From assembly GCF_026013475.1 (NCBI RefSeq), contig NZ_JAPDPH010000050.1, forward strand, positions 1 to 38,132: DNA of 38,132 nucleotides, read 5' to 3'. This document shows positions 8,818-17,917 of this stretch, in pieces (the stretch's first letter is position 1; every line of letters starts with the position of its first letter). The notes below the pieces were generated by a model. It was not told the origin of the DNA and did no database searches. It saw only the letters and a list, made by a program, of their open reading frames with translations. The translations under genes were made by a program, and so were the position numbers. This DNA is from Micromonospora yasonensis. GTDB lineage: Bacteria > Actinomycetota > Actinomycetes > Mycobacteriales > Micromonosporaceae.

Positions 8818-9510
8818 TCAGCGGACCGGGGTCTCGTCGACCGCGTCGGTGCCGGCCGAGGGCGCCGGGGTGGCTCCGGTCGGCGGCAGCTCCACGACCC
8901 GCGAACGCGGCCAGGGACGGGTCCAGCCGCCCATCTCCAGCAGCGTGTTCAACACCCCGGCGGTGAAGCCCCAGACGAGCATGCCGCGCACCGCGAAGGC
9001 CGGGCCGATCCAGCCGCTGGGGTGGCGGACCCGCATCCGGTTCTCCGGGTCGACCAGCTCGGCGACGGGCAGCCGGGCCACGTGCGCCACCTCGGCCGGC
9101 TCGCACGGGTGCACCGGGTGCGGCGCGTGCCACCAGGCCAGCACCGGGGTGACCACGAAGTCGCTGACCGGGATCCACAGCTTCGGCAGCTCGGCCAGCA
9201 CGGTGACGCTGCCCGGGTCGAGCCCGACCTCCTCGTTCGCCTCGCGCAGCGCGGTGGCGCTGGCGTCGGCGTCCTCCGGATCGGCCGCGCCGCCGGGAAA
9301 GGCCGGCTGCCCGGCGTGGTTGCGCAGGGTGGCGGCACGCTGCAGGACCAGCACGTCCGGCCCGGCCGCCGGCTCCTCGCCGAGCAGCACCAGCACGGCG
9401 CTCTCCCGACCCCCGCTCTCCGGGGTGGTGAGCCGGGTGAAGTCCTCGGCCCGGGCGTTGCCCAGGCGGCCGAGCAGTGGGTCGAGCCAGCTCGGCGGCT
9501 GCCTCGTCAT
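8818..9510 (-). CDS. Nudix hydrolase, CoA pyrophosphatase type
   Basis: Predicted to cleave coenzyme A or acyl-CoA to phosphopantetheine plus 3',5'-ADP (NudL/PCD1-type). The start is ATG 9510, overlapping the stop of the upstream TlpA gene (ATGA); a longer open frame upstream is only the shadow of that gene. The protein is 230 residues. The Nudix box spans about 73-97 (GG-x5-E/D-like start, REANEEVG at 89-96), with metal-binding Glu in REANEE. Directly before it is the CoA-pyrophosphatase signature LQRAATLRNHAGQPAFPGG. It corresponds in position to M. tuberculosis Rv3672c. Confidence 0.93.
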   Translation of the reverse strand: MTRQPPSWLDPLLGRLGNARAEDFTRLTTPESGGRESAVLVLLGEEPAAGPDVLVLQRAATLRNHAGQPAFPGGAADPEDADASATALREANEEVGLDPGSVTVLAELPKLWIPVSDFVVTPVLAWWHAPHPVHPCEPAEVAHVARLPVAELVDPENRMRVRHPSGWIGPAFAVRGMLVWGFTAGVLNTLLEMGGWTRPWPRSRVVELPPTGATPAPSAGTDAVDETPVR

Positions 9511-10115
9511 GCCGCGACCTCCACCCCGAGATGCTGGCGGACCAACTCGGCCAGGCGGGCGTCGTCCAGCGCCCCGGTCGAGTCGGTGTGCCGGATCCGG
9601 CCGTCCGCGCCGACGAAAACGGTCAGCGGGAACGCGTTGCGGCCGAGCCCTCGTTCGAAGGCGTCGCCCTGGTCGACCAGCATGGGGAAGCGGACGCCGA
9701 AGTCCTCGCCGATGGACTGCGCGCCGCCGCGGCTGTCCCGGCTGTTCACCCCGATCACCTGGAACCGCCCGGCGGCCCGCTCGCTGAGCCGCTGGAACGC
9801 GGGCAGCTCCTTGCGGCACGGCGGGCACCAGGACGCCCACACGTTGATCACGGCCGGACCCTTGACGTCGCGTAACGCCACCGGTGCCCCGCCGGTGAAG
9901 CAGGAGAGGGTCAGCTCGGGCAGCGGGTCGCCCGGCTCGCCGGCCGGCGTGGCGGCGGCCGAGGCCGGCACGACGGCCAGCGGGGCGCAGTCGGCGAACG
10001 GCGAGGGGCGCTCGGCCCGGGCCGCCGGGGCCGGGCCGGCCGGCTCGTCGGTGCCGGTGCAGGCGGCCAGCGCCAGCAGCACCGGGACGAGCAGGTACGG
10101 GAGTGGACGGTTCAC
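9507..10115 (-). CDS. TlpA/ResA-like thiol-disulfide oxidoreductase, lipoprotein
   Basis: Extracytoplasmic thioredoxin-fold protein, expected to reduce or exchange disulfides at the membrane face. Start GTG 10115 overlaps the nth stop (GTGA), suggesting translational coupling. The 202-residue chain begins with a lipoprotein signal ([12 protein letters not shown], lipid-modified Cys19) and a short Pro/Ala linker. The AhpC/TlpA domain has the redox motif W-C97-P-P-C100 and the cis-Pro region AFPLTVFV. Two further cysteines (about 43 and 72) lie before the domain. It corresponds to M. tuberculosis Rv3673c. Partners may include MarP or haem-maturation proteins; this is not shown here. Confidence 0.93.
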   Translation of the reverse strand: MNRPLPYLLVPVLLALAACTGTDEPAGPAPAARAERPSPFADCAPLAVVPASAAATPAGEPGDPLPELTLSCFTGGAPVALRDVKGPAVINVWASWCPPCRKELPAFQRLSERAAGRFQVIGVNSRDSRGGAQSIGEDFGVRFPMLVDQGDAFERGLGRNAFPLTVFVGADGRIRHTDSTGALDDARLAELVRQHLGVEVAA

Positions 10116-10891
10116 GGCACGTCCGCCGCTACGGCCTGCTGGGGGACCAGCTCGGGGTCGATGCCGACGGCCGCCGCGAGATCCCGGGCGCGGGGGCCCG
10201 TGAGCAGCTTGGCCGCCGCCACCGGATCGGTCGGCCCGGTGCCGTACGACGGGCAGAGCTTGACCAGCGTGCAGGCGCCGCAGGCCGGCTTGCGAGCGTG
10301 GCAGACCCGGCGGCCGTGGAAGATGATCCGGTGCGACAGCATCGTCCAGTCGCGCTTCGGGTACAGCGCGCCGATGGCGTGCTCGATCTTGACCGGGTCG
10401 GTCTCGTCGGTCAGCTTCCACCGCTGCACCAGCCGCTGGAAGTGCGTGTCGACGGTGATGCCGGGGACGCCGAAGGCGTTGCCGAGGATCACGTTGGCGG
10501 TCTTGCGCCCGATGCCGGGGAGGGTGACCAGGTCGGCGAGCTTCCCGGGGACCTCGCCGCCGTACCGCTCGCACAGCTCGCGGCCCAGGTTGATCAGGGA
10601 ACTGGTCTTGTTGCGGTAGAACCCGGTGGGCCGGATCAGCTCCTCCAGCTCGGCGCGGTCCGCCCCCGCGTAGTCGGCGGCGGTGCGGTAGCGGGCGAAG
10701 AGCTTCGGGGTGACCTCGTTGACCTTCTTGTCGGTGCACTGCGCGGAGAGGATGGTGGCGACCGCCAGCTCCAACGCGTTGGAGTGGTCGAGTTCACAGT
10801 GCGCGTCGGGGTGCGTCTCGGTCAGCACCCGGCCGATCCGCCGGGCGCGGCGGGTGCGACCGAGGTCGGTCTCGGGGGTACGCGTGGTCAC
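10112..10891 (-). CDS. nth: Endonuclease III (DNA glycosylase/AP lyase)
   Basis: Removes oxidised pyrimidines and nicks the abasic site in base excision repair. The frame is open upstream to 11089. I chose GTG 10891 because family similarity starts with [21 protein letters not shown] and the extra upstream residues overlap capA on the same strand. The protein is 259 residues. The helix-hairpin-helix [13 protein letters not shown] contains catalytic Lys130, and VDTH contains Asp148. The 4Fe-4S loop is C197-x6-C204-x2-C207-x5-C213. It heads the operon leading to TlpA, Nudix and marP, matching Rv3674c in M. tuberculosis. Confidence 0.96.
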   Translation of the reverse strand: MTTRTPETDLGRTRRARRIGRVLTETHPDAHCELDHSNALELAVATILSAQCTDKKVNEVTPKLFARYRTAADYAGADRAELEELIRPTGFYRNKTSSLINLGRELCERYGGEVPGKLADLVTLPGIGRKTANVILGNAFGVPGITVDTHFQRLVQRWKLTDETDPVKIEHAIGALYPKRDWTMLSHRIIFHGRRVCHARKPACGACTLVKLCPSYGTGPTDPVAAAKLLTGPRARDLAAAVGIDPELVPQQAVAADVP

Positions 10892-10949
10892 GCCGGCCAG
10901 CCTACGTCGCGCGATCGACCGCCCGGCGGGCCCACGCGGGCGGGTCGCG

Positions 10950-12116
10950 TCAGGCGCCGGTGCCGGACGGGGCGGTGATCTTCCCGGCCCCGTCGAGCCG
11001 GGCCGCGGACTTCGGGAAGTCGCTCCGGCTGACGTCGCGGACCAGGCCGAGGCCACGGTGCTGCCGGTCGATCGACGGCCGGCCGACACTGTTCATCACC
11101 GTGGAGGTGAAGGTGCCGCCGGCGAAGCTGCCGTCCGGCTTGAGCGAGACCTTGAGCACGCCGCCCCAGCCGAGCCGGCCGGCGGGGTTCAGCGACTTCC
11201 CGCCGCCGGCGAAGTTGCCCAGGCTGTACGCGATCAGCCGGCCCTTGTAGAACTCCATGCCGCGCAGCACGTGCGGGCCGTGCCCGACGACCAGATCGGC
11301 GCCGGCGTCCACCACGGCGTGGGAGAACTTGATCGGATCGCCCCGGTTCTCGCCGAAGAACAGCTCGGTGCCCGGCTTGACCCGGCTCTTGTCGGCGCCC
11401 TCGGCACCCATGTGCACCTGCACCACGACCACGTCGGCCATGGTCGCCGCCTTCGCCACCACCCGCTTCGCCGACTCGATGTCGACCAGGCTGTTGGACC
11501 AGACGTACGACGAGAAGCCGACCACCGCCACCTTGACGCCCTCGACCTCGACCACGGTGATCTCGTCCGGCGCCCCGGTGTGCTTCAGGCCGTGCTCCGC
11601 CAACGCGCGCTGGGTGTTCTCGTAGCCCTTCGGGCCGTAGTCGTAGCCGTGGTTGTTGGCCTGGTTGAGCAGCTCGAACCCGGCGTCCTTGAGATGCGCC
11701 GCGTACCCGGGCGGGGCCCGGAACTGGAAGCAGTTCTTCGGGGTCGGCCCGCACTTGCCGGTGCCGGTGTCCTCGGTGAGCGGCTCCTCCAGGTTGCCCA
11801 TCACCAGGTCGGCCTTGAGCGCGGCCTTGACGTCGTCGAAGAAGCCCTTGCCGCCGTTCGCCGGCAGCCGGGACGGGGCGTTGCCCATGATCACGTCCCC
11901 GGTGGCGGCCAGCGAGATCGCCTTCTCGGACTGGTCCACCGGCTGCGCCGGCTGCTCGCCCTCGGCCGGGGCGCCGCTCGCCGGCGCGCCCGGCTGCCAG
12001 GCCGGCGGGTCGTCTGCCTGCCGGGCACAGCCGGCGGCGAGCACGGCGACGAGCAGCGCGCCGAGGACGGCCGCCGGCCGACGCCAGCGGGACACGAAAA
12101 GGGCGGGAGCATACAT
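10950..12116 (-). CDS. CapA-family (PGA_cap) lipoprotein, metallophosphoesterase-like fold
   Basis: CapA-type proteins share a calcineurin-like fold and are named after poly-gamma-glutamate capsule synthesis; most actinobacterial members have no proven role. This is a 388-residue lipoprotein: the signal [16 protein letters not shown] has the modified Cys30, followed by a Pro/Ala/Gly linker. Family motifs appear in order: [45 protein letters not shown] and [10 protein letters not shown]. Start ATG 12116 has no clear ribosome site; GTG 12095 ([10 protein letters not shown]) is an alternative. No capBC or ligase genes are nearby, so capsule synthesis is not supported. It lies 58 bp upstream of nth on the same strand. 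Confidence 0.9.
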   Translation of the reverse strand: MYAPALFVSRWRRPAAVLGALLVAVLAAGCARQADDPPAWQPGAPASGAPAEGEQPAQPVDQSEKAISLAATGDVIMGNAPSRLPANGGKGFFDDVKAALKADLVMGNLEEPLTEDTGTGKCGPTPKNCFQFRAPPGYAAHLKDAGFELLNQANNHGYDYGPKGYENTQRALAEHGLKHTGAPDEITVVEVEGVKVAVVGFSSYVWSNSLVDIESAKRVVAKAATMADVVVVQVHMGAEGADKSRVKPGTELFFGENRGDPIKFSHAVVDAGADLVVGHGPHVLRGMEFYKGRLIAYSLGNFAGGGKSLNPAGRLGWGGVLKVSLKPDGSFAGGTFTSTVMNSVGRPSIDRQHRGLGLVRDVSRSDFPKSAARLDGAGKITAPSGTGA

Positions 12117-12197
12117 CGTCCGCGACGCTACCGCCCGGGAACGCGTCCGACGACGTCCGATCGGTCGGAAAACTTGTTCGGGTCGCGGGCGGCCGGC

Positions 12198-12857
12198 TCA
12201 GCCCGCCCGCCGGTCGGACCAGGGGACGACGGTGCCTGCGCCGCCGGCCAGGACGGCGGCGTGGACCGCGCGTGCCAGCGGGGCGCCCCAGGTCGACCGG
12301 GGCCCGCCATACGGCGCCGGGTCGCCGTCGGCCGGGCAGAGCAGGGTGACCGCGTCCGTCGGGGTGCCGGTGGCGGGCAGCCCCAGCTCCCAGATCGCCT
12401 GCGCCTTCGCCTCGGTGGCCGTGGCCACCGCGTTGACCAGGGCAGCCTCGCTGAGCCGCATCGGGACGTACCCGACGATGTTGACCGTGCCGACGCGCTG
12501 GACGGGGGCGGCAGGCGCGGCGGCGGCCCACACCGGCGTGCCCAGACCCACCGTCGCCCAGACCCGGACGCCGCCGTCCGCGCGGGCCACCACCTCGGCG
12601 ACGTCGACCCCGGTCAGCAACCCGACGCCGGGCCCGGCCAGCCCGAGGCCCTCGGCCAGCTCGCCCAGGTGGTCAGCCGGATCGTCCCGGTCGTACGACA
12701 TGGGCACGGTCGCGTTGACCACCCACCGGCGTACGCCGATCCCCCCGCCCAGCGGGGCGCTGCCGACCGCCAGCAGCGGCGCCTCGGCGCGCCAGACCAG
12801 TAGCGGGATGTCCCATCCGGCTTCCCGGCGGGTGGTCAGGAACGGCTCGTTCAGCAC
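12198..12857 (-). CDS. cbiZ: Adenosylcobinamide amidohydrolase (CbiZ)
   Basis: CbiZ cleaves the amide linking the aminopropanol arm in adenosylcobinamide, giving adenosylcobyric acid, which allows salvage or remodelling of corrinoids. The recognisable core is RWVVNATVPMSYDRDDP, LLTGVDVAEV, VGTVNIVGYVP and ALVNAVATATEAKAQAIW, followed by GTPTDAVTLLCP. I chose GTG 12857 (AGGG about 9 nt upstream, 219 residues). An in-frame GTG at 12899 would add 14 residues but lacks a ribosome site. No other cobalamin genes or B12 riboswitch are visible, so it is an orphan copy between capA and the divergent crp. Confidence 0.85.
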   Translation of the reverse strand: MLNEPFLTTRREAGWDIPLLVWRAEAPLLAVGSAPLGGGIGVRRWVVNATVPMSYDRDDPADHLGELAEGLGLAGPGVGLLTGVDVAEVVARADGGVRVWATVGLGTPVWAAAAPAAPVQRVGTVNIVGYVPMRLSEAALVNAVATATEAKAQAIWELGLPATGTPTDAVTLLCPADGDPAPYGGPRSTWGAPLARAVHAAVLAGGAGTVVPWSDRRAG

Positions 12858-13074
12858 GCCGCCGACCCTACGATCAGGGTGGGAACGGACGGCGGCCACC
12901 CGGACCGGGGCGGGATCTTAGTCGTTGATCAGGTCGGGCGGGTTACGCCCAACGATCAAGATTCCAGGGGTGGACCTCGGATTACTGCTCAGGTACGCCT
13001 AGACTGGCGGCGCGCGAGGGATCAGCGGACGGCGGACCCGGCCGAGGGACGGCACGCGCAGGCGGAGGTGCGCG
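12858..13074. promoter_or_regulatory. Divergent cbiZ/crp intergenic region
   Basis: This 217-bp spacer must hold the crp promoter and probably that of cbiZ. It has an inverted pair TTGATC (about 12924) and GATCAA (about 12953), a -10-like TAGACT at 13000-13005 without a good -35, and GGAGG before the crp ATG. I did not find a TGTGA-N6-TCACA Crp site, so autoregulation is not supported by sequence. Confidence 0.4.
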
Positions 13075-13752
13075 ATGGACGAGGTACTGGCCCGCAGCGG
13101 GATCTTCCAGGGTGTCGACCCGGAGGCTGCCGAGGCGCTCGCCAAGGAGATGGAGACGATCGAGGTCCGCAAGGGCGAGGTCGTGTTCAACGAGGGCGAG
13201 CCCGGCGACAGTCTCTACATCCTCCTGTCCGGCAAGATCAAGGTGGGCCGCCGCGCGGCGGACGGCCGGCAGAACCTGATCGCCGTGATGGGCCCGTCGG
13301 ACATGGTCGGCGAGCTGTCACTCTTCGACCCCGGCCCGCGTACGGCGACGGCCACGGCGGTGACCGACACCCGCCTGGTCCGGCTGCGCAAGCAGGCGCT
13401 GCGGCCCTGGCTGAACAACCGGCCCGAGATCGCCGAGCAGTTGCTGCGGGTGCTCGCCCGGCGCCTGCGCCGGACGAACGACTCGCTGGCCGACCTGATC
13501 TTCACCGACGTGCCCGGCCGGGTCGCCAAGAACCTGCTCCAGATGGCCGGCCGGTTCGGCACCCGCGACGGCGGTGTGCTGCGGGTGACCCACGACCTTA
13601 CCCAGGAGGAGATCGCCCAGCTGGTCGGCGCCTCGCGGGAGACCGTCAACAAGGCGCTCGCCGACTTCGCCTCGCGCGGCTGGCTCCGGCTGGACGGCAA
13701 GAGCATCATCATCCTCGACCCGGAGCGCCTGGCCCGCCGCGCGCGCGTCTGA
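13075..13752 (+). CDS. crp: Crp/Fnr-family cAMP receptor protein
   Basis: Global transcription regulator that binds cAMP and DNA as a dimer. The 225-residue protein is very close to M. tuberculosis Crp (Rv3676) along its whole length. The cNMP-binding domain (about 10-115) contains the phosphate-binding cassette [18 protein letters not shown] with G79, E80, R89 and T90, the residues that contact cAMP. The dimer helix is about 116-143 and the winged HTH about 145-220 ([20 protein letters not shown], recognition helix near 186-197). The start ATG has GGAGG upstream. The downstream phosphoesterase begins 68 bp after its stop. A potential cAMP producer is encoded 13 kb downstream at 26541-30122. 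Confidence 0.96.
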   Translation: MDEVLARSGIFQGVDPEAAEALAKEMETIEVRKGEVVFNEGEPGDSLYILLSGKIKVGRRAADGRQNLIAVMGPSDMVGELSLFDPGPRTATATAVTDTRLVRLRKQALRPWLNNRPEIAEQLLRVLARRLRRTNDSLADLIFTDVPGRVAKNLLQMAGRFGTRDGGVLRVTHDLTQEEIAQLVGASRETVNKALADFASRGWLRLDGKSIIILDPERLARRARV

Positions 13753-13820
13753 CCGCCTCGCCGCGTCTGCCCGAGGCAGAATTCCTGGACTCCGGGGCGG
13801 GCCGGGGTCAGGGTGGGGCG

Positions 13821-14564
13821 ATGTTCGAACGTGTCGCCGTCCTCTCCGACATCCACGGCGTGCTGCCGGCGCTGGAGGCCGTCCTGGCCGAGCCGGACGT
13901 AGCCGCTGCCGACCTGATCGTGCTCACCGGTGACATCGCGGCCGGTCCGCAGCCGGTCGAGGTGCTGGATCTGCTGGCCACCATCGGCGACCGGGCCCGC
14001 TGGGTCGGCGGCAACGCCGACCGGGAACTGGTCGAGGCGCGGGCGGGGCGGGCCGCGCCGATCGAGGTGTCGAACTGGGCCGCCGGGCAACTCCGGGACG
14101 ACCAGGTGGCCCGGCTGGCCGCGCTGCCGCCGGCCGTCACGCTGCCCGTCGCCGGCCTCGGCGAGGTGCTCTTCTGCCACGCGACGCCGCGTGACGACGA
14201 GGAGGTCGTGCTGGTCGACTCGCGGCTCGACCGCTGGGCCGAGGTCTTCGCCGGCCTGCCGGCCGAGGTGGGCACCGTGGTCTGCGGGCACACCCACATG
14301 CCGTTCACCCGGCTCGTCGACCGCCGGCTGGTGGTCAACCCCGGCAGTGTCGGCATGCCGTACGGCGGGGTCGGGGCCTGGTGGGCGTTGCTCGGCCCGG
14401 GCGTGCAGCTACGCCGGACCGGGTACGACGTGGACGCCGCCTGCGCCCGGGTAGCCGCTGAGTCGGGCTTCCCGGACGCCGCGGCCTGGGCCGACGAGTA
14501 CCTGCGTTCCCGCCACTCGGACGTGGACGCGCTCACCGTCTTCGGCCCGCGCGACGGCCGCTGA
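13821..14564 (+). CDS. Calcineurin-like metallophosphoesterase
   Basis: Predicted dinuclear-metal phosphodiesterase of the MJ0936/YfcE-like group. The 247-residue protein starts at ATG 13821 with GGGTGGGG upstream; the much longer open frame from 12879 is not coding before this ATG because it overlaps crp. Metal-ligand motifs are complete and in order: D10-I-H12, G37-D38, G-G-N65-A-D, the FCHAT histidine and GHTHMPF, followed by NPGSVGMP. The substrate is unknown; cyclic nucleotides are possible for this fold but not shown. It follows crp in the same direction, which makes a second-messenger role tempting but unproven. Confidence 0.9.
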   Translation: MFERVAVLSDIHGVLPALEAVLAEPDVAAADLIVLTGDIAAGPQPVEVLDLLATIGDRARWVGGNADRELVEARAGRAAPIEVSNWAAGQLRDDQVARLAALPPAVTLPVAGLGEVLFCHATPRDDEEVVLVDSRLDRWAEVFAGLPAEVGTVVCGHTHMPFTRLVDRRLVVNPGSVGMPYGGVGAWWALLGPGVQLRRTGYDVDAACARVAAESGFPDAAAWADEYLRSRHSDVDALTVFGPRDGR

Positions 14565-14763
14565 CCGGCGACGCCCGCGTCGGCCGGCGATGGCGGCTGC
14601 TGTTCGGCGGCGATGGCGGTTGCTTGGCGGCGCGAGATCGTGAATCGTTTGTGACATCAGCTCCAGAGGCGCGCGTACAGATCCCGCCGCCCTGACGAGC
14701 GCCGTGCCGGCGGCAGAAAAAGTCAGTCTTGACTGTTTGTTTCGGCGGCGGCACGCTGTCCCC
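14565..14763. promoter_or_regulatory. tetR upstream region with operator-like palindrome and -35 element
   Basis: The spacer has two imperfect 22-23-bp direct repeats (14586-14608 and 14609-14630, sharing GGCGATGGCGG). It also has an AT-richer promoter segment. CAGTCTTGACTG (14724-14735) is a perfect inverted repeat, 5 bp + 2 + 5 bp, and overlaps a -35 hexamer TTGACT (14729-14734). Seventeen bases later CACGCT (14752-14757) is a weak -10. This would start transcription at or next to the GTG at 14764, giving a leaderless message. Autorepression by the TetR protein is the natural inference. Confidence 0.55.
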
Positions 14764-15408
14764 GTGCCCGCCGCATCGACCCGCGTCCCTCAGCAGGAAC
14801 GCAGCCGCGCCACCCAGGCCCGGCTGCTGGAGGCGACCGTCGAGTGCCTGGTCGAGTACGGCTGGTCCGGCACCACCACCACGGTCGTGGCGGCCCGGGC
14901 CGGCGTCTCCCGGGGCGCCCAGCTGCACCATTACCCGACCAAGGCCGCCCTGGTCACCGCCGCGGTGACCCACCTCACCGAGCGCCGGGCGGTGGAGCTG
15001 CGCACCGAGGCCGAGGCCCTGCCGGCCGGTCCCCGTCGGCTGGACGGGGTGATCGACCTGCTCGCCGCCGCCTTCACCGGGCCGCTCTTCGTCGCCGCCC
15101 TGGAACTGTGGGTGGCCGCCCGCACCGACACCGAGCTACGCGACGCCCTGGTGCCCCTGGAGGCCCGGGTCGGCCGCGAGATGCACCGGCTGACCGTCGA
15201 ACTGCTCGGGGTGGACGAGCGCCGGCCCGGCGTACGCGAGGCGGTGCAGGCCACCCTCGACCTGCTCCGCGGCCTCGGCGTGGCCAACCTGCTCAGCGAC
15301 GACTCCGTCCGGCGTACCGCCCTGCTGCACACCTGGAAGCGCCAGCTCGCCACCCTGCTCACCCCTGACGGCGGCCCGTCGACGCCCGGGAGCGCGCGGC
15401 CGCACTGA
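14764..15408 (+). CDS. TetR-family transcriptional regulator
   Basis: Probable repressor of the following acyl-CoA operon. The frame is open from 14704, but I chose GTG 14764 because the TetR helix-turn-helix begins normally after VPAASTRVPQQERSRATQARL and the upstream segment is the promoter/operator. The protein is 214 residues. HTH: TTTVVAARAGVSRGAQLHHYPTK-type sequence at about residues 38-62. The ligand-binding half is hydrophobic (DLLAAAFTGPLFVAALELWV). The next gene starts 14 bp later in the same direction. The ligand is likely an acyl-CoA or related metabolite, by context only. Confidence 0.92.
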   Translation: MPAASTRVPQQERSRATQARLLEATVECLVEYGWSGTTTTVVAARAGVSRGAQLHHYPTKAALVTAAVTHLTERRAVELRTEAEALPAGPRRLDGVIDLLAAAFTGPLFVAALELWVAARTDTELRDALVPLEARVGREMHRLTVELLGVDERRPGVREAVQATLDLLRGLGVANLLSDDSVRRTALLHTWKRQLATLLTPDGGPSTPGSARPH

Positions 15409-15422
15409 CCCCCGGAGGCACC

Positions 15423-16217
15423 ATGGTCGACCTGACAGCCCTACTCACGGACCTGACCGCCGAGTCCGAGCAGCTCGACGCCCTCGTCGCGCCGCTGCCG
15501 CCGGAACAATGGGCCCGGCCGACACCGGCCCCGGGCTGGACGGTCGCTCACCAGATCGCCCACCTGGCCTGGACCGACCACGTGGCCCACCTCGCCGCGA
15601 CCGACGAGGACGCGTTCTACGCCTCGGTCATGGCCGCACCGGACCCGTCCCGGCTGGTCGACGACGGCGCGGAGTCCTTCCTCGCCCCGCCCGCCGCGCT
15701 GCTGGCCCGCTGGCGGGAGGGCCGCGCGGCGCTCGCCGCGGCCCTCGCCGCCGCGCCGGCCGGCGAGAAACTGCCCTGGTACGGCACCCGGATGTCGCCC
15801 GCCTCGATGGCGACCGCCCGGCTCATGGAGACCTGGACGCACGGCGAGGACGCGGCCGACGCGCTCGACGTCCGGCGTACCCCGACGAGCCGGCTGCGGC
15901 ACGTCGCGCACCTGGGCTTCCGTACCCTCGGACACGGCTTCGCCGCGCACGGCCGTGCGGTACCGGCGGCACCGGTCCGGGTCGAGCTGGCCGCGCCGCA
16001 CGGGGAGACCTGGGCCTTCGGCCCGGCGGACGCCGCCGATCGGGTCACCGGCCCGGCGCTCGACTTCTGCCTGCTGGTGACCCAGCGACGGCACCGCGCC
16101 GACCTGGCCCTGGTGGCCACCGGGCCGGTCGCCGACGAGTGGCTGGACGTGGCGCAGGCGTTCGCCGGCCCACCCGGGGCCAAGCGGGCGGCGGCCGGCA
16201 GCGGAGTGACTGGATGA
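15423..16217 (+). CDS. TIGR03084-type metal-binding protein (maleylpyruvate isomerase N-terminal/DinB-like fold)
   Basis: The 264-residue protein has a four-helix DinB/MDMPI-type fold with likely metal ligands at His48 in APGWTVAHQIAHLAWTD and at a later METWTHGEDAADAL helix. Members of this family in actinobacteria often sit beside AtuA-like genes; their reaction is not established. A role as a thiol-dependent (mycothiol) transferase or isomerase is possible from the superfamily. The start ATG has an excellent GGAGG site 5 bp upstream. Its stop overlaps the AtuA start (ATGA), so the two are translationally coupled. Confidence 0.85.
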   Translation: MVDLTALLTDLTAESEQLDALVAPLPPEQWARPTPAPGWTVAHQIAHLAWTDHVAHLAATDEDAFYASVMAAPDPSRLVDDGAESFLAPPAALLARWREGRAALAAALAAAPAGEKLPWYGTRMSPASMATARLMETWTHGEDAADALDVRRTPTSRLRHVAHLGFRTLGHGFAAHGRAVPAAPVRVELAAPHGETWAFGPADAADRVTGPALDFCLLVTQRRHRADLALVATGPVADEWLDVAQAFAGPPGAKRAAAGSGVTG

Positions 16218-17917
16218 CGCCACTCCGGGTCGGCAACGCCTCCGGCTTCTACGGCGACCGGTTCTCCGCCTGGCAGGAGATGCTCGACGGCGGCGAGCTG
16301 GACGTGCTGTCCGGCGACTACCTGGCCGAACTGACCATGCTGATCCTCGGCCGGGATCGGCTGCGCGACCCCTCCCTGGGCTACGCGAAGACCTTCCTGC
16401 GGCAACTGGAGGGCTGCCTCGGCACCGCACTGGACCGCGGGGTCACGCTGGTCACCAACGCCGGCGGCGTCAACCCGGCCGGGCTGGCCGCCGCGATCGG
16501 CGCGCTCGCCGACCGGCTCGGCCTCACCGCGCGGGTCGGGTACGTCGAGGGCGACACCCTCGCCCGCCCGGACGCGCTGACCGCGAACGCGTACCTGGGG
16601 GCATTCGGGATCGCGGCCTGCCTCGACGCGGGGGCGGACGTCGTGGTCACCGGACGGGTCACGGACGCCTCGCTCGCGGTCGGCCCGGCCGTCGCCCGCT
16701 TCGGCTGGGGCCGGGACGACCTGGACGCGCTGGCCGGGGCGACCGTGGCCGGGCACCTGATCGAGTGCGGGGCGCAGGTGACCGGCGGCAACTTCAGCTT
16801 CTTCACCGAACTACCGGACGGCGGACACCGTCCCGGCTTCCCGATCGCCGAGATCCACCCGGACGGCTCCTCGGTGCTCACCAAGCACCCCGGCACCGGC
16901 GGCGCGGTCACCGTCGAGACGGTCACCGCCCAACTGCTGTACGAGGTGGCCGGGCCGGCGTACCTGGGGCCGGACGTGGTGACCCGGCTGGACACGGTGG
17001 AGCTGCGCCCGGACGGGCCGGACCGGGTACGGGTCTCCGGGGTCCGGGGCATGCCGCCACCCGACACCCTGAAGGTGGGCGTCAACAACCTGGGCGGCTT
17101 CCGCAACTCGATGACGTTCGTACTCTGCGGGCTGGACATACCGGCCAAGGCGGCACTCGTCCGGGGGCAGTTGGCGGAGGCGATCGGCAGGGAGGGGCTG
17201 GAGTTCAACCTGGCCCGGACCGACCACCCGGACGCCACCGACACCGAGGCGGCGAGCGCGCTGCTGCACGTACACCTGCGGGACGGCGACCGGGCGCGGG
17301 CCGGGCGGGCCTTCTCGGCGGCCGCGGTAGAGCTGGCGCTGGCCTCGTACCCGGGCTGCACGCTGACCACCCCGCCCGGCGACGCGACGCCCTACGGCGT
17401 GTTCACCGCCGACACCGTGCCGCAGGACGCGGTCGCGCACGTGGCGGTGCTGCCCGACGGGGTACGTGTGCCGATCGTCCCGCCGGCGCAGACGACGACC
17501 GCGCCGCACGGGACCACGACGACGCCCGCACCTGGGGACGGGTGGCCGGCAGGCCCGACCCGGCGGGCGGCCCTCGGCGAACTGGTGGGCGCCCGGTCCG
17601 GGGACAAGGGTGGGGACGCCAACCTGGGCGTCTGGGCCCGACCCGGCGCGACCTGGGCGTGGCTGCGCGGCTGGCTCACCGTCGAACGGCTGGCCGAGCT
17701 GCTCCCGGAGACCGCCCCGCTGACCGTCGAGCGGTACGAGCTGCCGAACCTGCGCGCGGTCAACTTCGTCATCCGGGGACTGCTCGGGGCGGGGGTGGCC
17801 GCCTCCACCCGGTTCGACCCGCAGGCCAAGGCACTCGGCGAGCTGCTCCGCTCCCGGGTGGTCGACGTGCCGGCGGACCTGCCCGCCGGGCCGGCCGTCG
17901 AGGAGGGGCAGTCGTGA
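16214..17917 (+). CDS. AtuA-like acyclic terpene utilisation protein (DUF1446 family)
   Basis: AtuA is encoded in the acyclic terpene (citronellol/geraniol) utilisation cluster of Pseudomonas; its exact reaction is unknown. The protein here has 567 residues. The N-terminal two-thirds shows the DUF1446 core: RVGNASGFYGDR, VTNAGGVNPAGLA, VTGRVTDASLAVGP, and a CGAQVTGGNFSFF segment. A Thr/Pro linker (about 420-445, PPAQTTTAPHGTTTTPAPG) joins a C-terminal domain of about 110 residues (ELVGARSGDKGGDANLGVW ... LPNLRAVNFVIRGLLG) typical of AtuA-like proteins. Start ATG 16214 overlaps the preceding stop, and the stop overlaps the next start (GTGA). Confidence 0.88.
   Translation: MTPLRVGNASGFYGDRFSAWQEMLDGGELDVLSGDYLAELTMLILGRDRLRDPSLGYAKTFLRQLEGCLGTALDRGVTLVTNAGGVNPAGLAAAIGALADRLGLTARVGYVEGDTLARPDALTANAYLGAFGIAACLDAGADVVVTGRVTDASLAVGPAVARFGWGRDDLDALAGATVAGHLIECGAQVTGGNFSFFTELPDGGHRPGFPIAEIHPDGSSVLTKHPGTGGAVTVETVTAQLLYEVAGPAYLGPDVVTRLDTVELRPDGPDRVRVSGVRGMPPPDTLKVGVNNLGGFRNSMTFVLCGLDIPAKAALVRGQLAEAIGREGLEFNLARTDHPDATDTEAASALLHVHLRDGDRARAGRAFSAAAVELALASYPGCTLTTPPGDATPYGVFTADTVPQDAVAHVAVLPDGVRVPIVPPAQTTTAPHGTTTTPAPGDGWPAGPTRRAALGELVGARSGDKGGDANLGVWARPGATWAWLRGWLTVERLAELLPETAPLTVERYELPNLRAVNFVIRGLLGAGVAASTRFDPQAKALGELLRSRVVDVPADLPAGPAVEEGQS

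Noticed and set aside
7501..10203. 900-codon plus-strand frame over marP, Nudix and TlpA genes
   Set aside because: Opposite to genes with complete catalytic motifs; the translation has no recognisable domain.
10643..10657. 15-base match (CTCCAGCTCGGCGCG) between nth and the eccC repeat copy
   Set aside because: In nth it encodes the expected AELEEL region with ordinary codons; the match does not extend into the rest of the repeat core, so it is chance from preferred codons.
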